NCBI GenBank assembly: GCA_903917305.1
Contig: CAIXAA010000318.1
Span: forward strand, 1 to 13,863
Source of the DNA: an uncultured Myxococcales bacterium
Lineage (GTDB): Bacteria > Myxococcota_A > UBA9042
Direction of reading: 5' to 3'
DNA length: 13,863 nucleotides
Part shown: one piece after another, positions 1-7,218 of the stretch
How the letters are laid out: each line of letters opens with the position of its first letter
Numbering within the stretch: position 1 is the first letter of the stretch
Translations under genes and position numbers: made by a program
The notes under the pieces: generated by a model
The model's database searches: none
The model's input: the letters and a program-made list of their open reading frames with translations, nothing else
What the model was told of the DNA's origin: nothing

Positions 1-486
1 CTGGAGCGGATTCCGGAGTTCCTGGACGCCGCCCGCCGCCACCCCGAAGCGCTCGTGCTGGCCAGCCCGGTGTTTGCGCAAGGGACGCCGCGAGGGCGAA
101 GGATCGCGCGCGAATTGACGAATTTCTGGGTGCACATCGAGACGTTCGGCCGCGCCATCGACGACGCGAAGATCGGCTTTCGCGTCTATCCGCTGGCCGT
201 GGCGCAAGCTGCCAAGGCGCGCACCGACCGCATGGACTTCGACATCGAGATCGCCGTGCGCATGGTCTGGCTCGGCACGCCGGTGCTGAACCTGCCGGTG
301 CAAGTGCGCTATCTCACGGCGCAAGAAGGCGGCGTGTCGCACTTCCACCTGTTTCGCGACAACGCGCGCATCTCCTGGCTGCACACCCGGCTGTGCGTCG
401 AGGGCTTCCTGCGCCTGCTCAACCCGCGCGCGCCGTTCGGCCGGCGGCTGCCAGCCCTGCCGTCGATGACCGGGAGGGCGCCATGA
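1..486 (+). CDS. Glycosyltransferase family 2, C-terminal part (5' truncated)
   Basis: The reading frame is open from base 1 with no start in the window that suits the family, so this is the last ~161 residues of a gene beginning upstream. The visible part matches the C-terminal half of GT-A family 2 transferases (dolichyl-phosphate-mannose-synthase-like). It has a G-F-R-V-Y-P segment, then an R-M-D-F-D-I-E-I stretch followed by a hydrophobic strand ending in a P-V-x-V-x-Y motif. A later S-H-F-H-L-F-R-D-N segment resembles the tails of glycosyltransferases in aryl polyene clusters. The N-terminal nucleotide-sugar site (DxD) lies outside the window. Its stop overlaps the acyltransferase start (ATGA), indicating translational coupling; in some APE clusters glycosyltransferase and acyltransferase are fused. 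Likely role (inferred): glycosylating the polyene or its lipid anchor at the inner membrane. The donor and acceptor sugars cannot be read from the sequence. Confidence 0.8.
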   Translation: MERIPEFLDAARRHPEALVLASPVFAQGTPRGRRIARELTNFWVHIETFGRAIDDAKIGFRVYPLAVAQAAKARTDRMDFDIEIAVRMVWLGTPVLNLPVQVRYLTAQEGGVSHFHLFRDNARISWLHTRLCVEGFLRLLNPRAPFGRRLPALPSMTGRAP

Positions 487-1418
487 CGCCTCAAGCCCTG
501 GTCGCGCCCGATGAAGTCGCGGAGCGCAAGCGCTGGATGCACGTCGCCGAGAAGGGCAGCGTGCTCGGCATCCGCTTGCTCATCTGGCTGGCGACGGTGG
601 CCGGGCGCGGTCCGGCGCGGCTGGTCGTGCGCCTGGTGGCCGGCTGGTACACGCTGATGCATCCCTCCGTGCGCGCGGCGTCGCGGGCGTGGTGGCGGCG
701 CATCCTCGGCCGCGAGCCAACGCTGGGCGAGATCTACCAGCACGTCCTGCGTTTTGCCCAGACCACGTTGGATCGCTTCTTCTTTTTGCAGGGCCGCGAC
801 GACGTCTTCCAGATGAGCCACACGGGCGCCGACTTCCTCGCCGACCTGCGCGCGCGCAACCAGGGCGCCATCATCCTGACCGCCCACGTCGGCTCGCCAG
901 CCGCGATGAGCGCCCAAGGCCGTGCCCACAAGCTGCGCATGCACATCGTCGGCTACTTCAAGAATGCCGCGATGATCAACGATGTCATGGCCAAGCTGGA
1001 TCCGACGTCGATGGCGCGCGTGGTCCACATCGAGCCCGGCAACGTCAACTCCGTGTTCGCCATCCGCGAGCGCGTCGAAGCCGGCGACCTGCTGGCCATC
1101 GCTTGCGACCGCGTCGGCATCAACGACCGCTTCGTCGAAGTGGATTTCTTCGGTGAAAAAGCGGCCTTCCCCACCGGGCCCTTCATCCTCGCCGGCATGC
1201 TGCACTGCCCGGTCTACATCGCCTACGCGCTCTACCACGAGCCGGACCGCTACGACCTGTACTGCGAGCCCTTTGCCGATCCGCTGGATCTGCCAAGGAA
1301 GGACCGCGAGGCGGCCCTGCAGCGCCACGTCGCCCGCTATGCCGCGCGCATGGAACACTACTGCCGCCTGGCGCCAGACAACTGGTTCAACTTCTTTGAT
1401 TTTTGGAGCAAGCATTGA
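483..1418 (+). CDS. LPLAT/HtrB-like acyltransferase of the aryl polyene cluster
   Basis: 311 residues, usual for LpxL/HtrB-type lysophospholipid acyltransferases. The start at 483 is chosen over an in-frame upstream GTG (393) because it has a GGAGG ribosome site about 7 bases upstream and overlaps the glycosyltransferase stop as ATGA. Family landmarks are an N-terminal hydrophobic segment (about 17-50), a G-A-I-I-L-T-A-H-V-G block around His135, a D-L-L-A-I-A-C-D-R-V-G segment, and F-P-T-G-P-F-I-L-A near residue 235. Such enzymes move an acyl chain from acyl-ACP to a sugar or lipid at the inner membrane; here the polyene acyl chain is the likely donor (inference from context). Oddity: the acyltransferase motif is H-X4-D/E, but here the fifth residue after His135 is Ala140 (H-V-G-S-P-A). 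The catalytic acid therefore appears missing, and the enzyme may be altered or rely on another residue. Confidence 0.85.
   Translation: MTPQALVAPDEVAERKRWMHVAEKGSVLGIRLLIWLATVAGRGPARLVVRLVAGWYTLMHPSVRAASRAWWRRILGREPTLGEIYQHVLRFAQTTLDRFFFLQGRDDVFQMSHTGADFLADLRARNQGAIILTAHVGSPAAMSAQGRAHKLRMHIVGYFKNAAMINDVMAKLDPTSMARVVHIEPGNVNSVFAIRERVEAGDLLAIACDRVGINDRFVEVDFFGEKAAFPTGPFILAGMLHCPVYIAYALYHEPDRYDLYCEPFADPLDLPRKDREAALQRHVARYAARMEHYCRLAPDNWFNFFDFWSKH
1405..1408 (+). promoter_or_regulatory. Ribosome binding site deciding the TTG start of the ammonia lyase
   Basis: GGAG lies six bases before the TTG at 1415, inside the last codons of the acyltransferase gene. The TTG overlaps the upstream stop as TTGA. 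It also gives a residue numbering (Tyr60, MIO 149-151) equal to what I recall for the well-studied Rhodobacter tyrosine ammonia lyase, which supports this start over the in-frame TTG at 1403. Confidence 0.6.
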
Positions 1419-2959
1419 GCACCGACGCTCCCACCTACGCAGTCGGCGTCCAGCCGCTGACCATCGAGGCCGTCCTCGACCTCGCCACCGGGCGCGCGCA
1501 CGTGGCCCTCGACGACGATCCGGCATGCCGGGCGCGCATCGAAGCCGCCGCCGCGTTCCTTGCGCGAAAACTCGCTGAAAATGCGCACATCTACGGCGTG
1601 ACCACCGGCGTTGGCGATTCGGTCACGACGCGGGTGCGCGCCGAGCATGCCGAAGACTTCTCCATTCATCTCATGCGCTTCCACGGCTGCGGCCTGGGCG
1701 AGATCCTCAGCGAGACGCAAGCCGCCGCCGTGCTGGCCGTGCGGCTCGCCTCCTTGTCGCGCGGCCATTGCGGCGTGCGCGTCCAGGTGCTGGAGCGCCT
1801 GTGCCAGCTGCTGAATCTCCGCATCCTGCCTCGCATTCCTTCGATCGGTTCGGTGGGCGCGAGTGGCGATTTGACGCCGCTCTCCTATGTCGCGGCGCTG
1901 CTGGTGGGCGAGCGCGAAGCTTCGGTGCGCGGCGAAGTGCTGCCGGCGGCGCAAGCGCTGGCGGAAATGGGCCTGGCGCCTGTGAAACTCTCCGCCAAGG
2001 AGAGCCTGTCGCTGATGAACGGCACCAGCGTCATGACCGCGCTGGCCTGCATCGCCTACGACCGCTCGCGGCGCCTGGCGCGCTGGGTGGCGGCGCTCAC
2101 GGCGATGGGCAGCGACGTTTTGCAGGGCAATCCCGCGCACTTCGACGCGCGGTTGTTCGAGTTGAAGCCGCATCCCGGCCAGGCCGCCGTGGCGCGCTGG
2201 ATCCGCGAAGACATCGAGTACGATCCCGCCCATCCCGGCACGCCGGCGCGCCTGCAGGACCGCTACTCGATCCGCTGCGTGCCGCACATCGTCGGCGTGC
2301 TGGTCGACTCGCAGCCCTGGCTGCGCACCTGGATCGAGACGGAAATCAACAGCGTCAACGACAATCCCATCGTCGATGCCGAAGCTGGTGTCATCCTGCA
2401 CGGCGGCAACTTCTACGGCGGCCATGTCGGCTTCGCCATGGACTGCCTCAAGACCGCTGTTGCCAACCTCGCGGATTTGTTGGATCGCCAGATGCAGCTC
2501 CTGTGCGACAAGGGGACCAACGCCGGCTTGCCGGTCAACCTCGTCGGCGTCCAAGGCGACGAAGCCGCGGTGCACCACGGCTTCAAGGCGATGGCCATCT
2601 CGGCGTCCAGCATCGCGGCCGAGGCTTGCAAACTCACGATGCCGGCAAGCGTTTTCTCGCGCAGCACCGAGTGCCACAACCAGGACAAGGTGCCGATGGC
2701 GACCATCGCCGCGCGCGACTGCCTGAAGATCCTCGATCTGGCGGAAATGGCTGCGTCCATCGTGACTTTGGCGATGTGCCAGGCCGTCGACCTGCGGGCG
2801 GGCGAGAACTGCCACCGCCGCTCCCAGGCGCTGCACGCTTCCGTTCGCGGACAAGTGCCGATGATCACACAGGATCGGCGCATGGACGTCGACATCGCCG
2901 CCGTGCTCTCGCTCGCCCACGCCGGTCAGCTCGCCATCGGCGAAGTGGATGTGCCATGA
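1415..2959 (+). CDS. MIO-type aromatic amino acid ammonia lyase (HAL/PAL/TAL family)
   Basis: 514 residues, normal for the family. These enzymes eliminate ammonia from an aromatic amino acid using the MIO cofactor, which forms from an internal Ala-Ser-Gly. That triad is clear at residues 149-151 (G-A-S-G-D-L-x-P). Also present are Tyr60 (I-Y-G-V-T-T-G), the L-M-N-G-T segment, Q-D-R-Y-S-I-R, N-S-V-N-D-N-P and G-G-N-F-Y-G. Two sites speak on substrate. The selectivity pair is Phe89-His90 (PAL is F-L, TAL H-L, HAL S-H). Around residue 423 the sequence is H-N-Q-D-K, the N-Q-D form of PAL/TAL rather than the Q-E-D-H of true histidine ammonia lyases. Tyrosine or phenylalanine is thus more likely than histidine, giving a cinnamate-type starter (inference). 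It starts with TTG overlapping the previous stop and its own stop overlaps the thioesterase start. No urocanate-pathway gene is adjacent. Confidence 0.9.
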   Translation: MSTDAPTYAVGVQPLTIEAVLDLATGRAHVALDDDPACRARIEAAAAFLARKLAENAHIYGVTTGVGDSVTTRVRAEHAEDFSIHLMRFHGCGLGEILSETQAAAVLAVRLASLSRGHCGVRVQVLERLCQLLNLRILPRIPSIGSVGASGDLTPLSYVAALLVGEREASVRGEVLPAAQALAEMGLAPVKLSAKESLSLMNGTSVMTALACIAYDRSRRLARWVAALTAMGSDVLQGNPAHFDARLFELKPHPGQAAVARWIREDIEYDPAHPGTPARLQDRYSIRCVPHIVGVLVDSQPWLRTWIETEINSVNDNPIVDAEAGVILHGGNFYGGHVGFAMDCLKTAVANLADLLDRQMQLLCDKGTNAGLPVNLVGVQGDEAAVHHGFKAMAISASSIAAEACKLTMPASVFSRSTECHNQDKVPMATIAARDCLKILDLAEMAASIVTLAMCQAVDLRAGENCHRRSQALHASVRGQVPMITQDRRMDVDIAAVLSLAHAGQLAIGEVDVP

Positions 2960-3366
2960 AACCGCCTGCCCACGCCGTGTCCATCGACCTCGAAGTGCCG
3001 TTCCACGACGTGGACGGCCTGCGCATCGTCTGGCATGGCAACTACTTGAAGTACCTGGAGATTGGTCGCACGGCGCTGATGCGCGAGTGCGGCCTGGACT
3101 GGGCGGAGATTGCCGGGCTGGGCTTTGGCCTGCTGGTCGGCGAAGTGCGCGTGCGCTATACGTTTCCCTTGCGCTACGGCGACAAGTTCCGCGTGACGAC
3201 CTGGTGCGCGGATCTGCACCACCGCATTCATCTTGCCTTTGAGATCCAGAACTTGACACACAGCCGCCGTTCGGCGCGCGGGCACGCCACGCTGGTGTCG
3301 ACCGATGGCCAAGGCAACCTGCTCTTCGAGACGCCCGATGCGATCCGCGACCGACTCTCCAAGTAG
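2956..3366 (+). CDS. Hotdog-fold acyl thioesterase (4HBT/YbgC family)
   Basis: 136 residues, one hotdog domain. The N-terminal signature F-H-D-V-D-G-L-R-I-V-W-H-G-N-Y-L-K-Y-L-E aligns with YbgC and 4-hydroxybenzoyl-CoA thioesterase: Asp20 matches the catalytic Asp and His27 the following conserved His, with the usual E-x-x-R-T helix after it. It hydrolyses acyl thioesters (acyl-CoA or acyl-ACP) in the cytoplasm. Hotdog thioesterases of this kind occur in aryl polyene clusters beside the ammonia lyase and LolA genes, where release or editing of the polyene acyl chain is the assumed job; the actual substrate cannot be read here. The ATG overlaps the ammonia lyase stop (ATGA), so it is translationally coupled. 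The residues that usually vary in this family (Gly-Leu-Arg after Asp20) differ from YbgC, consistent with another substrate. Confidence 0.88.
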   Translation: MKPPAHAVSIDLEVPFHDVDGLRIVWHGNYLKYLEIGRTALMRECGLDWAEIAGLGFGLLVGEVRVRYTFPLRYGDKFRVTTWCADLHHRIHLAFEIQNLTHSRRSARGHATLVSTDGQGNLLFETPDAIRDRLSK

Positions 3367-3391
3367 GAAGCTGGGGGGCGCGCCGCCCTCC

Positions 3392-4135
3392 TTGCCCCCT
3401 GCGGCAGTCCGCAGCCGCGGCCTGCGATGCAGCGCGTTGCATCTCGCTAGCTTTGCCGTGTGGCTGTGCTGCGCTGCGCCATCCCAGGCCGTGGCGCGGC
3501 CCGCCGTGAAGAACAAACCCCAAGTCGAGCAGCCGGCCGCGCCGCAACCGCCGCCCAAGCCGGTGGAGGCCGCGAATTTGCCCAGCTTGCTCAAGGCCTT
3601 CGCGGGGTCGCCCGGCGTCTACGCGCAGTTCACCGAGAAGAAGTTCATGGCGCTGCTGGCGGCGCCGCTCGAATCGGCCGGCACGCTCTACTTCACGCCG
3701 CCCGGCCTGCTGGCGCGGCACACGGCGCAGCCCGAGGCGTCAGTGCTGCTCATCGAGCCGCAGAAAGTCCGCATGTTCGATGGCAAACATTGGGAGTCGA
3801 TCGAGCTCGAGTCCAAGCCGGTGGTGCGCCTGTTCGTCGAGAGCTTCGTGCGCATCCTGCAAGGCGACGAGGCGGCGCTGCGCCGGCTGTATGGCATCGA
3901 TTTCAAGACGGAAGCCGCGGTGCCATCGCGCTGGACCCTGATCTTGAAGCCCAAGATCGCGCCGATGGACAAGCTGATTGACCGCCTGGAGTTGCACGGC
4001 GACAAGCTGGTGATGGACCGGATGCGCATCGTCGAGGTGGGCGGCGACGAGACCGTGACCTCGTTCAGCCATGTCGACACCGGACGGCGCTACAGCGAAG
4101 CGGAGAAGGGCAAGTTCTTCTTTCAGGGGCGGTAG
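3392..4135 (+). CDS. LolA-like outer membrane lipoprotein carrier/periplasmic protein
   Basis: About 247 residues from the TTG chosen here. A signal peptide is plain: Arg residues, then a hydrophobic run ending in A-A-P-S-Q-A, cleaved near V-A-R-P. A Pro-rich spacer follows (P-A-A-P-Q-P-P-P-K-P), then a LolA-like beta domain with G-V-Y-A-Q-F-T-E-K-K-F, a strand G-T-L-Y-F-T-P-P-G and later K-L-V-M-D-R-M-R-I-V-E. LolA-type proteins shuttle acylated cargo across the periplasm; homologues sit just before the MMPL exporter in aryl polyene clusters. The start is uncertain: in-frame ATGs at 3305 and 3338 would overlap the thioesterase and give a long n-region, while CTG 3422 gives the neatest signal peptide but has no ribosome site. 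TTG 3392 has a G-run about 12 bases upstream. The stop is 3 bases before the exporter start, so it is in the same operon. Confidence 0.82.
   Translation: MPPAAVRSRGLRCSALHLASFAVWLCCAAPSQAVARPAVKNKPQVEQPAAPQPPPKPVEAANLPSLLKAFAGSPGVYAQFTEKKFMALLAAPLESAGTLYFTPPGLLARHTAQPEASVLLIEPQKVRMFDGKHWESIELESKPVVRLFVESFVRILQGDEAALRRLYGIDFKTEAAVPSRWTLILKPKIAPMDKLIDRLELHGDKLVMDRMRIVEVGGDETVTSFSHVDTGRRYSEAEKGKFFFQGR
3399..3414 (+). repeat. Small inverted repeat after the thioesterase stop
   Basis: CTGCGG-CAGT-CCGCAG is a perfect 6-base stem with a 4-base loop, 32 bases after the thioesterase stop and inside the start-uncertain stretch of the LolA-like gene. There is no T run after it, so it is not a standard intrinsic terminator. 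It could fold in the mRNA near the carrier's start, or be chance in GC-rich DNA. Confidence 0.3.
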
Positions 4136-4138
4136 CAA

Positions 4139-6535
4139 GTGCAGGCGACGCCTCAGGAAAAGCGCCGCGATCGCCTGAGCCTCTGGCTGGGGCTGCTCGC
4201 CTGCGTCGCGATGGCGGCGTACCTGGCGACCAGCCTGGAAATCACCACGGACATCAGCCACTTCCTGCCATCGCTGCAGGACAGGCGCCTGGCGGCGATG
4301 GCGCGCGAGCTGGCGGAGTCGGACCTGACGCGGACGATGATCCTCAGCGTCGGCGCGCCAGAGCCGCAGGTGGCGCGCACGGCGGCGCGCGAGTTGGCGC
4401 AAGCCCTGCAAAGCCAACCGGAAGTGGCGTTCTGCGAGTCCGGGCCGGATGCGGCGATCGGCGATGCCTTCTGGAACCTGTACCAGCCGCGCCGCCTCGC
4501 CTTTCTCTCGGATGCGCCGGCGAGCGAGCTGCCGGCGCGCCTCTCGGACGCCGGGCTGCGCGATGCCGCGCGCGAGCTCAAGCGCCAGCTTGGGCTGCCG
4601 ACCGCGCCGCTGGTCAAGAAGGTGGCGCCCGCGGATCCGCTGCTGGCGTTTCCCGCGTTGCTGCGCAGGCTTGAAGCCGCGAGGCCGGGCGGGCTGCGCA
4701 TCGCCGACGACCAGTTCCTCTCGGCCGACGGCAAGCGCGGCGTGCTGTTCCTGGCGACGCGCCACAGCGCCTTCGACGCCGAAACGCAGGAGCCGCTGCT
4801 GGAGGCGATCTCCAAGCAATTCCAGCGGATCAACCAAAAGCACGGCGGCCACCTCAGCTTGCAGCAAAGCGGCATCAACCGTTTCGCGGTCCAGGCGCGC
4901 CGCAGCATCGAGGCCGACGTCGCGCGCATCTCCAGCCTGTCGACGATCGCGGTGACCGCCCTGTTCATCGCGATGTTCGCCTCCGTGCGTTTGTTCTTCG
5001 CCGCGCAACTGCCTATCGCCTTTGCGCTTCTCTGCGGCGCGGCGACGACGCTCGCGGTCTTTGGCCGCGTGCACGGCCTGACGCTCGCTTTCGGCTCCAC
5101 GCTGATCGGCGTCTGCATCGACTACCCGATTCATTACCTCAACCACCACACGCTGGTGCCGCATCCGGACGGGCCCAAGGCAGGCCTCAAGCGCATCTGG
5201 ACCGGCCTGTGGCTCGGCGCGGCGACGACGGTGGCGGGCTTTGTCGGCCTGGGCTGGTCGAGCTATCCAGGGATCCGAGAAGTGGCGGTTTTTGCGTCTG
5301 CGGGCATCACGGCGGCGCTGCTGGCGACGCGCTGGTGGCTGCCGCTGCTGGTGCCGGCGCAGCCCAAGCGCGTGCGGCTGCAGCAATGGGCGGCGGCGTG
5401 GTGCGGGCGCCAGATGGACCAGCTGCGCAACCGGCGCTTCCTGCTCATCTTCCTGCTCGTGGCCTCGACGCTGCTGGCGGTCGCCGGCGTGCCCGGCATG
5501 CGGTGGAACGACGACCTCGCCGCGCTCAACGTCGTGGATCCCAAGCTCAAGGCCGAGGACGATGCCGTGCGCGCCCAGGTCTCGACGTTCGAGCCGGGCA
5601 AGCTGGTCGTGGTGACCGGACCGGACCTGGAGACGGCCTTGCAGCGCAACGACGCGGTGGCGCAAAAGCTCGAGGCCTTGAAACAGCAGGGCAAGCTGGG
5701 CGATTTCAAGAGCCTGCACACGTTCTTGTGGTCGGCGAGCCTGCAGCGCCAGAACCTGGAGCGGGTCCGGCAAGCGCCGCAGCTGGCGGACCGGCTCGGC
5801 GCGGCCTTTGCCGCCGAAGGGCTGCGCGCCGAAGCTTTTGCGCCGTTTCGCGAGGCGCTCAGCGCTCCTAGCCCGCAACCGCTGACCTGGCCGCAGCTGG
5901 CCGCCTCGCCCATCGGCCGTCTGGTGCGCACCTTCCACACCAGGCTGGGCAAGGACGAGGCGCTGCTGACCTTCCTGCGCGATGCCGACAACACGCCGGC
6001 GCTGACGGCGGCGATCGCCGGCGTGCCGGGCGCGACGTTCTTCGACCAGCGCGCGTTCGTGAACCGCGCCTACGCCGAATACCGCTCGACGACGTGGATG
6101 CTGGTGCTGGTCGGCGTGCTCGGCATCCTGCTGCTGGTGGCGGCGCAGTACCGCAACCTGGCGATGACGACCATCGCCTGCCTGCCGGCGGTGGTGGCGT
6201 GCTTTGCCACGCTGGGCATCCTGTCGCTGTGCGGCGAATCGCTCAACCTCCTGCATCTCGTGGGGATTGTCATCGTGCTCAGCATCGGCGTCGACTATGG
6301 CGTCTACCTGGCGGAGACCGCGCCGCATCCGGAGTCCGAGCCGGCGACCGTGCTTTCCGTCGTGATTGCCAGCCTTTCGACGGTGCTCGGCTTTGGCCTG
6401 CTCGGCTTGTCGGCCAACCCCGCCCTGCGCGCCATCGGCCTGACGACCGGCCTGGGCGTGCTGCTCAGCCTCGTGCTGGCGCCCACCCTGCTGCTGCTGG
6501 CCGCGCCGCGCCGCGCCGTGGAGCCGTCCGCATGA
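4139..6535 (+). CDS. MMPL/RND-family exporter
   Basis: 798 residues with the two-fold internal repeat of MMPL exporters. There is one N-terminal membrane helix (about 13-32), a large periplasmic loop, a helix bundle (about 263-400), another single helix (about 434-453), a second loop and a final bundle (about 651-795). Each bundle carries the family's membrane Asp-Tyr motif: G-V-C-I-D-Y with Asp328 and I-G-V-D-Y with Asp719, thought to carry proton-driven export. It would sit in the inner membrane and move the polyene lipid outward, handing it to the LolA-like protein (inference from gene order typical of APE clusters). The GTG start at 4139 is used: it lies 3 bases after the carrier stop, with a GGGGCGG-type ribosome site before it. 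The stop overlaps the lipoprotein start (ATGA). Both halves are intact. Confidence 0.9.
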   Translation: MQATPQEKRRDRLSLWLGLLACVAMAAYLATSLEITTDISHFLPSLQDRRLAAMARELAESDLTRTMILSVGAPEPQVARTAARELAQALQSQPEVAFCESGPDAAIGDAFWNLYQPRRLAFLSDAPASELPARLSDAGLRDAARELKRQLGLPTAPLVKKVAPADPLLAFPALLRRLEAARPGGLRIADDQFLSADGKRGVLFLATRHSAFDAETQEPLLEAISKQFQRINQKHGGHLSLQQSGINRFAVQARRSIEADVARISSLSTIAVTALFIAMFASVRLFFAAQLPIAFALLCGAATTLAVFGRVHGLTLAFGSTLIGVCIDYPIHYLNHHTLVPHPDGPKAGLKRIWTGLWLGAATTVAGFVGLGWSSYPGIREVAVFASAGITAALLATRWWLPLLVPAQPKRVRLQQWAAAWCGRQMDQLRNRRFLLIFLLVASTLLAVAGVPGMRWNDDLAALNVVDPKLKAEDDAVRAQVSTFEPGKLVVVTGPDLETALQRNDAVAQKLEALKQQGKLGDFKSLHTFLWSASLQRQNLERVRQAPQLADRLGAAFAAEGLRAEAFAPFREALSAPSPQPLTWPQLAASPIGRLVRTFHTRLGKDEALLTFLRDADNTPALTAAIAGVPGATFFDQRAFVNRAYAEYRSTTWMLVLVGVLGILLLVAAQYRNLAMTTIACLPAVVACFATLGILSLCGESLNLLHLVGIVIVLSIGVDYGVYLAETAPHPESEPATVLSVVIASLSTVLGFGLLGLSANPALRAIGLTTGLGVLLSLVLAPTLLLLAAPRRAVEPSA

Positions 6536-7167
6536 CGATTCGCCCGTTGCTTGCCGCACTTGTGCTGTGCGCCGCCTGTTCGGCCACGCCGCACAAGGAG
6601 CCGCCGCCGCTGACCGAGGCCATGTACCCGTGGCACCTGCAGCCGCCGTCCGCGCTGCCCGGCGACTTCCTGTGGCAGCAGCGCCTGACGGCGCACGTCG
6701 CCGGCGAGGAGCACTCGCTCAAGGCCGTGCTGCAAAAGCAGGGAAATCATATGGTTCTCATCGGCCTGACGCCGTTTGGCACCAAGGCCTTCCTGCTCGA
6801 GCAGCTGGACATGGAGGTGCGGTTCCAGTCGTTCGTCGATCGCAAGCTGCCGTTTCCGCCGCGTTTTGTCCTGAACGACGTGCAACGCTGCTACCTGCCG
6901 CTCGGCGATCCGGCGACGCAGCCCAAGGACGGCGAGGAGCGCGTGGCGCTCGACGGCGAGGAGCTGGTGCAGACCTTCGTCGGCGGCCACCTGAGCGAGC
7001 GCCGCTTTCGCCGCCTGGACGGCAAGCCGGCGGGCGAGGTGCGGGTGATCTACCGCAATTGGACGGCGGCGGGCGTCGCGCAGGACGTCGTGCTTGACAA
7101 CCGTTGGTTCGGCTATTCCATGGATATCGAAACACTTTCCGCCAAGGCCCTGCCGCCTGCACCTTGA
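6532..7167 (+). CDS. DUF3261 outer membrane lipoprotein
   Basis: 211 residues. The N-terminus is a lipoprotein signal (T-I-R-P then a hydrophobic run to A-C-S), with Cys16 the likely lipidated residue. The body matches DUF3261 proteins of aryl polyene loci: L-I-G-L-T-P-F-G-T-K-A-F-L-L near residues 81-94, a D-V-Q-R-C-Y-L-P segment, and R-V-I-Y-R-N-W near the C-terminus. The molecular function of DUF3261 is not established; with LolA and MMPL it probably forms the outer-membrane receiving end (LolB-like role, inferred). Odd point: position -3 of the lipobox is Cys13 (C-A-A-C) instead of the usual Leu, so lipidation is probable but not certain. It overlaps the exporter by ATGA. 51 bases separate it from the radical SAM gene; that gap has a CTCCGGAG palindrome holding the next ribosome site and a 5-base hairpin (7181-7197), with no terminator. 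Confidence 0.85.
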   Translation: MTIRPLLAALVLCAACSATPHKEPPPLTEAMYPWHLQPPSALPGDFLWQQRLTAHVAGEEHSLKAVLQKQGNHMVLIGLTPFGTKAFLLEQLDMEVRFQSFVDRKLPFPPRFVLNDVQRCYLPLGDPATQPKDGEERVALDGEELVQTFVGGHLSERRFRRLDGKPAGEVRVIYRNWTAAGVAQDVVLDNRWFGYSMDIETLSAKALPPAP

Positions 7168-7218
7168 TCGCGAAGGCATTGTGCGGGAAGCTCGCACGCC
7201 CCGCCTCCGGAGCCCTCC

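Noticed and set aside
1415..2959. Annotation as histidine ammonia lyase of histidine degradation
   Set aside because: No urocanase, imidazolonepropionase or other hut genes are adjacent, and the active site has N-Q-D-K and Phe89 instead of the HAL-type residues; the surrounding genes are those of an aryl polyene cluster.
1358..3721. A 787-codon minus-strand open frame across the acyltransferase, ammonia lyase and thioesterase genes
   Set aside because: It is antisense to genes with clear catalytic motifs, its translation is low-complexity and rich in Arg, His, Gln and Asp, and no family is recognisable. Long antisense frames are expected in GC-rich coding DNA.
3740..6559. A 939-codon minus-strand open frame opposite the exporter gene
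   Set aside because: The plus strand holds a complete MMPL exporter with both D-Y motifs and membrane helices; the antisense translation is Arg/Gln/His repeats without domains.
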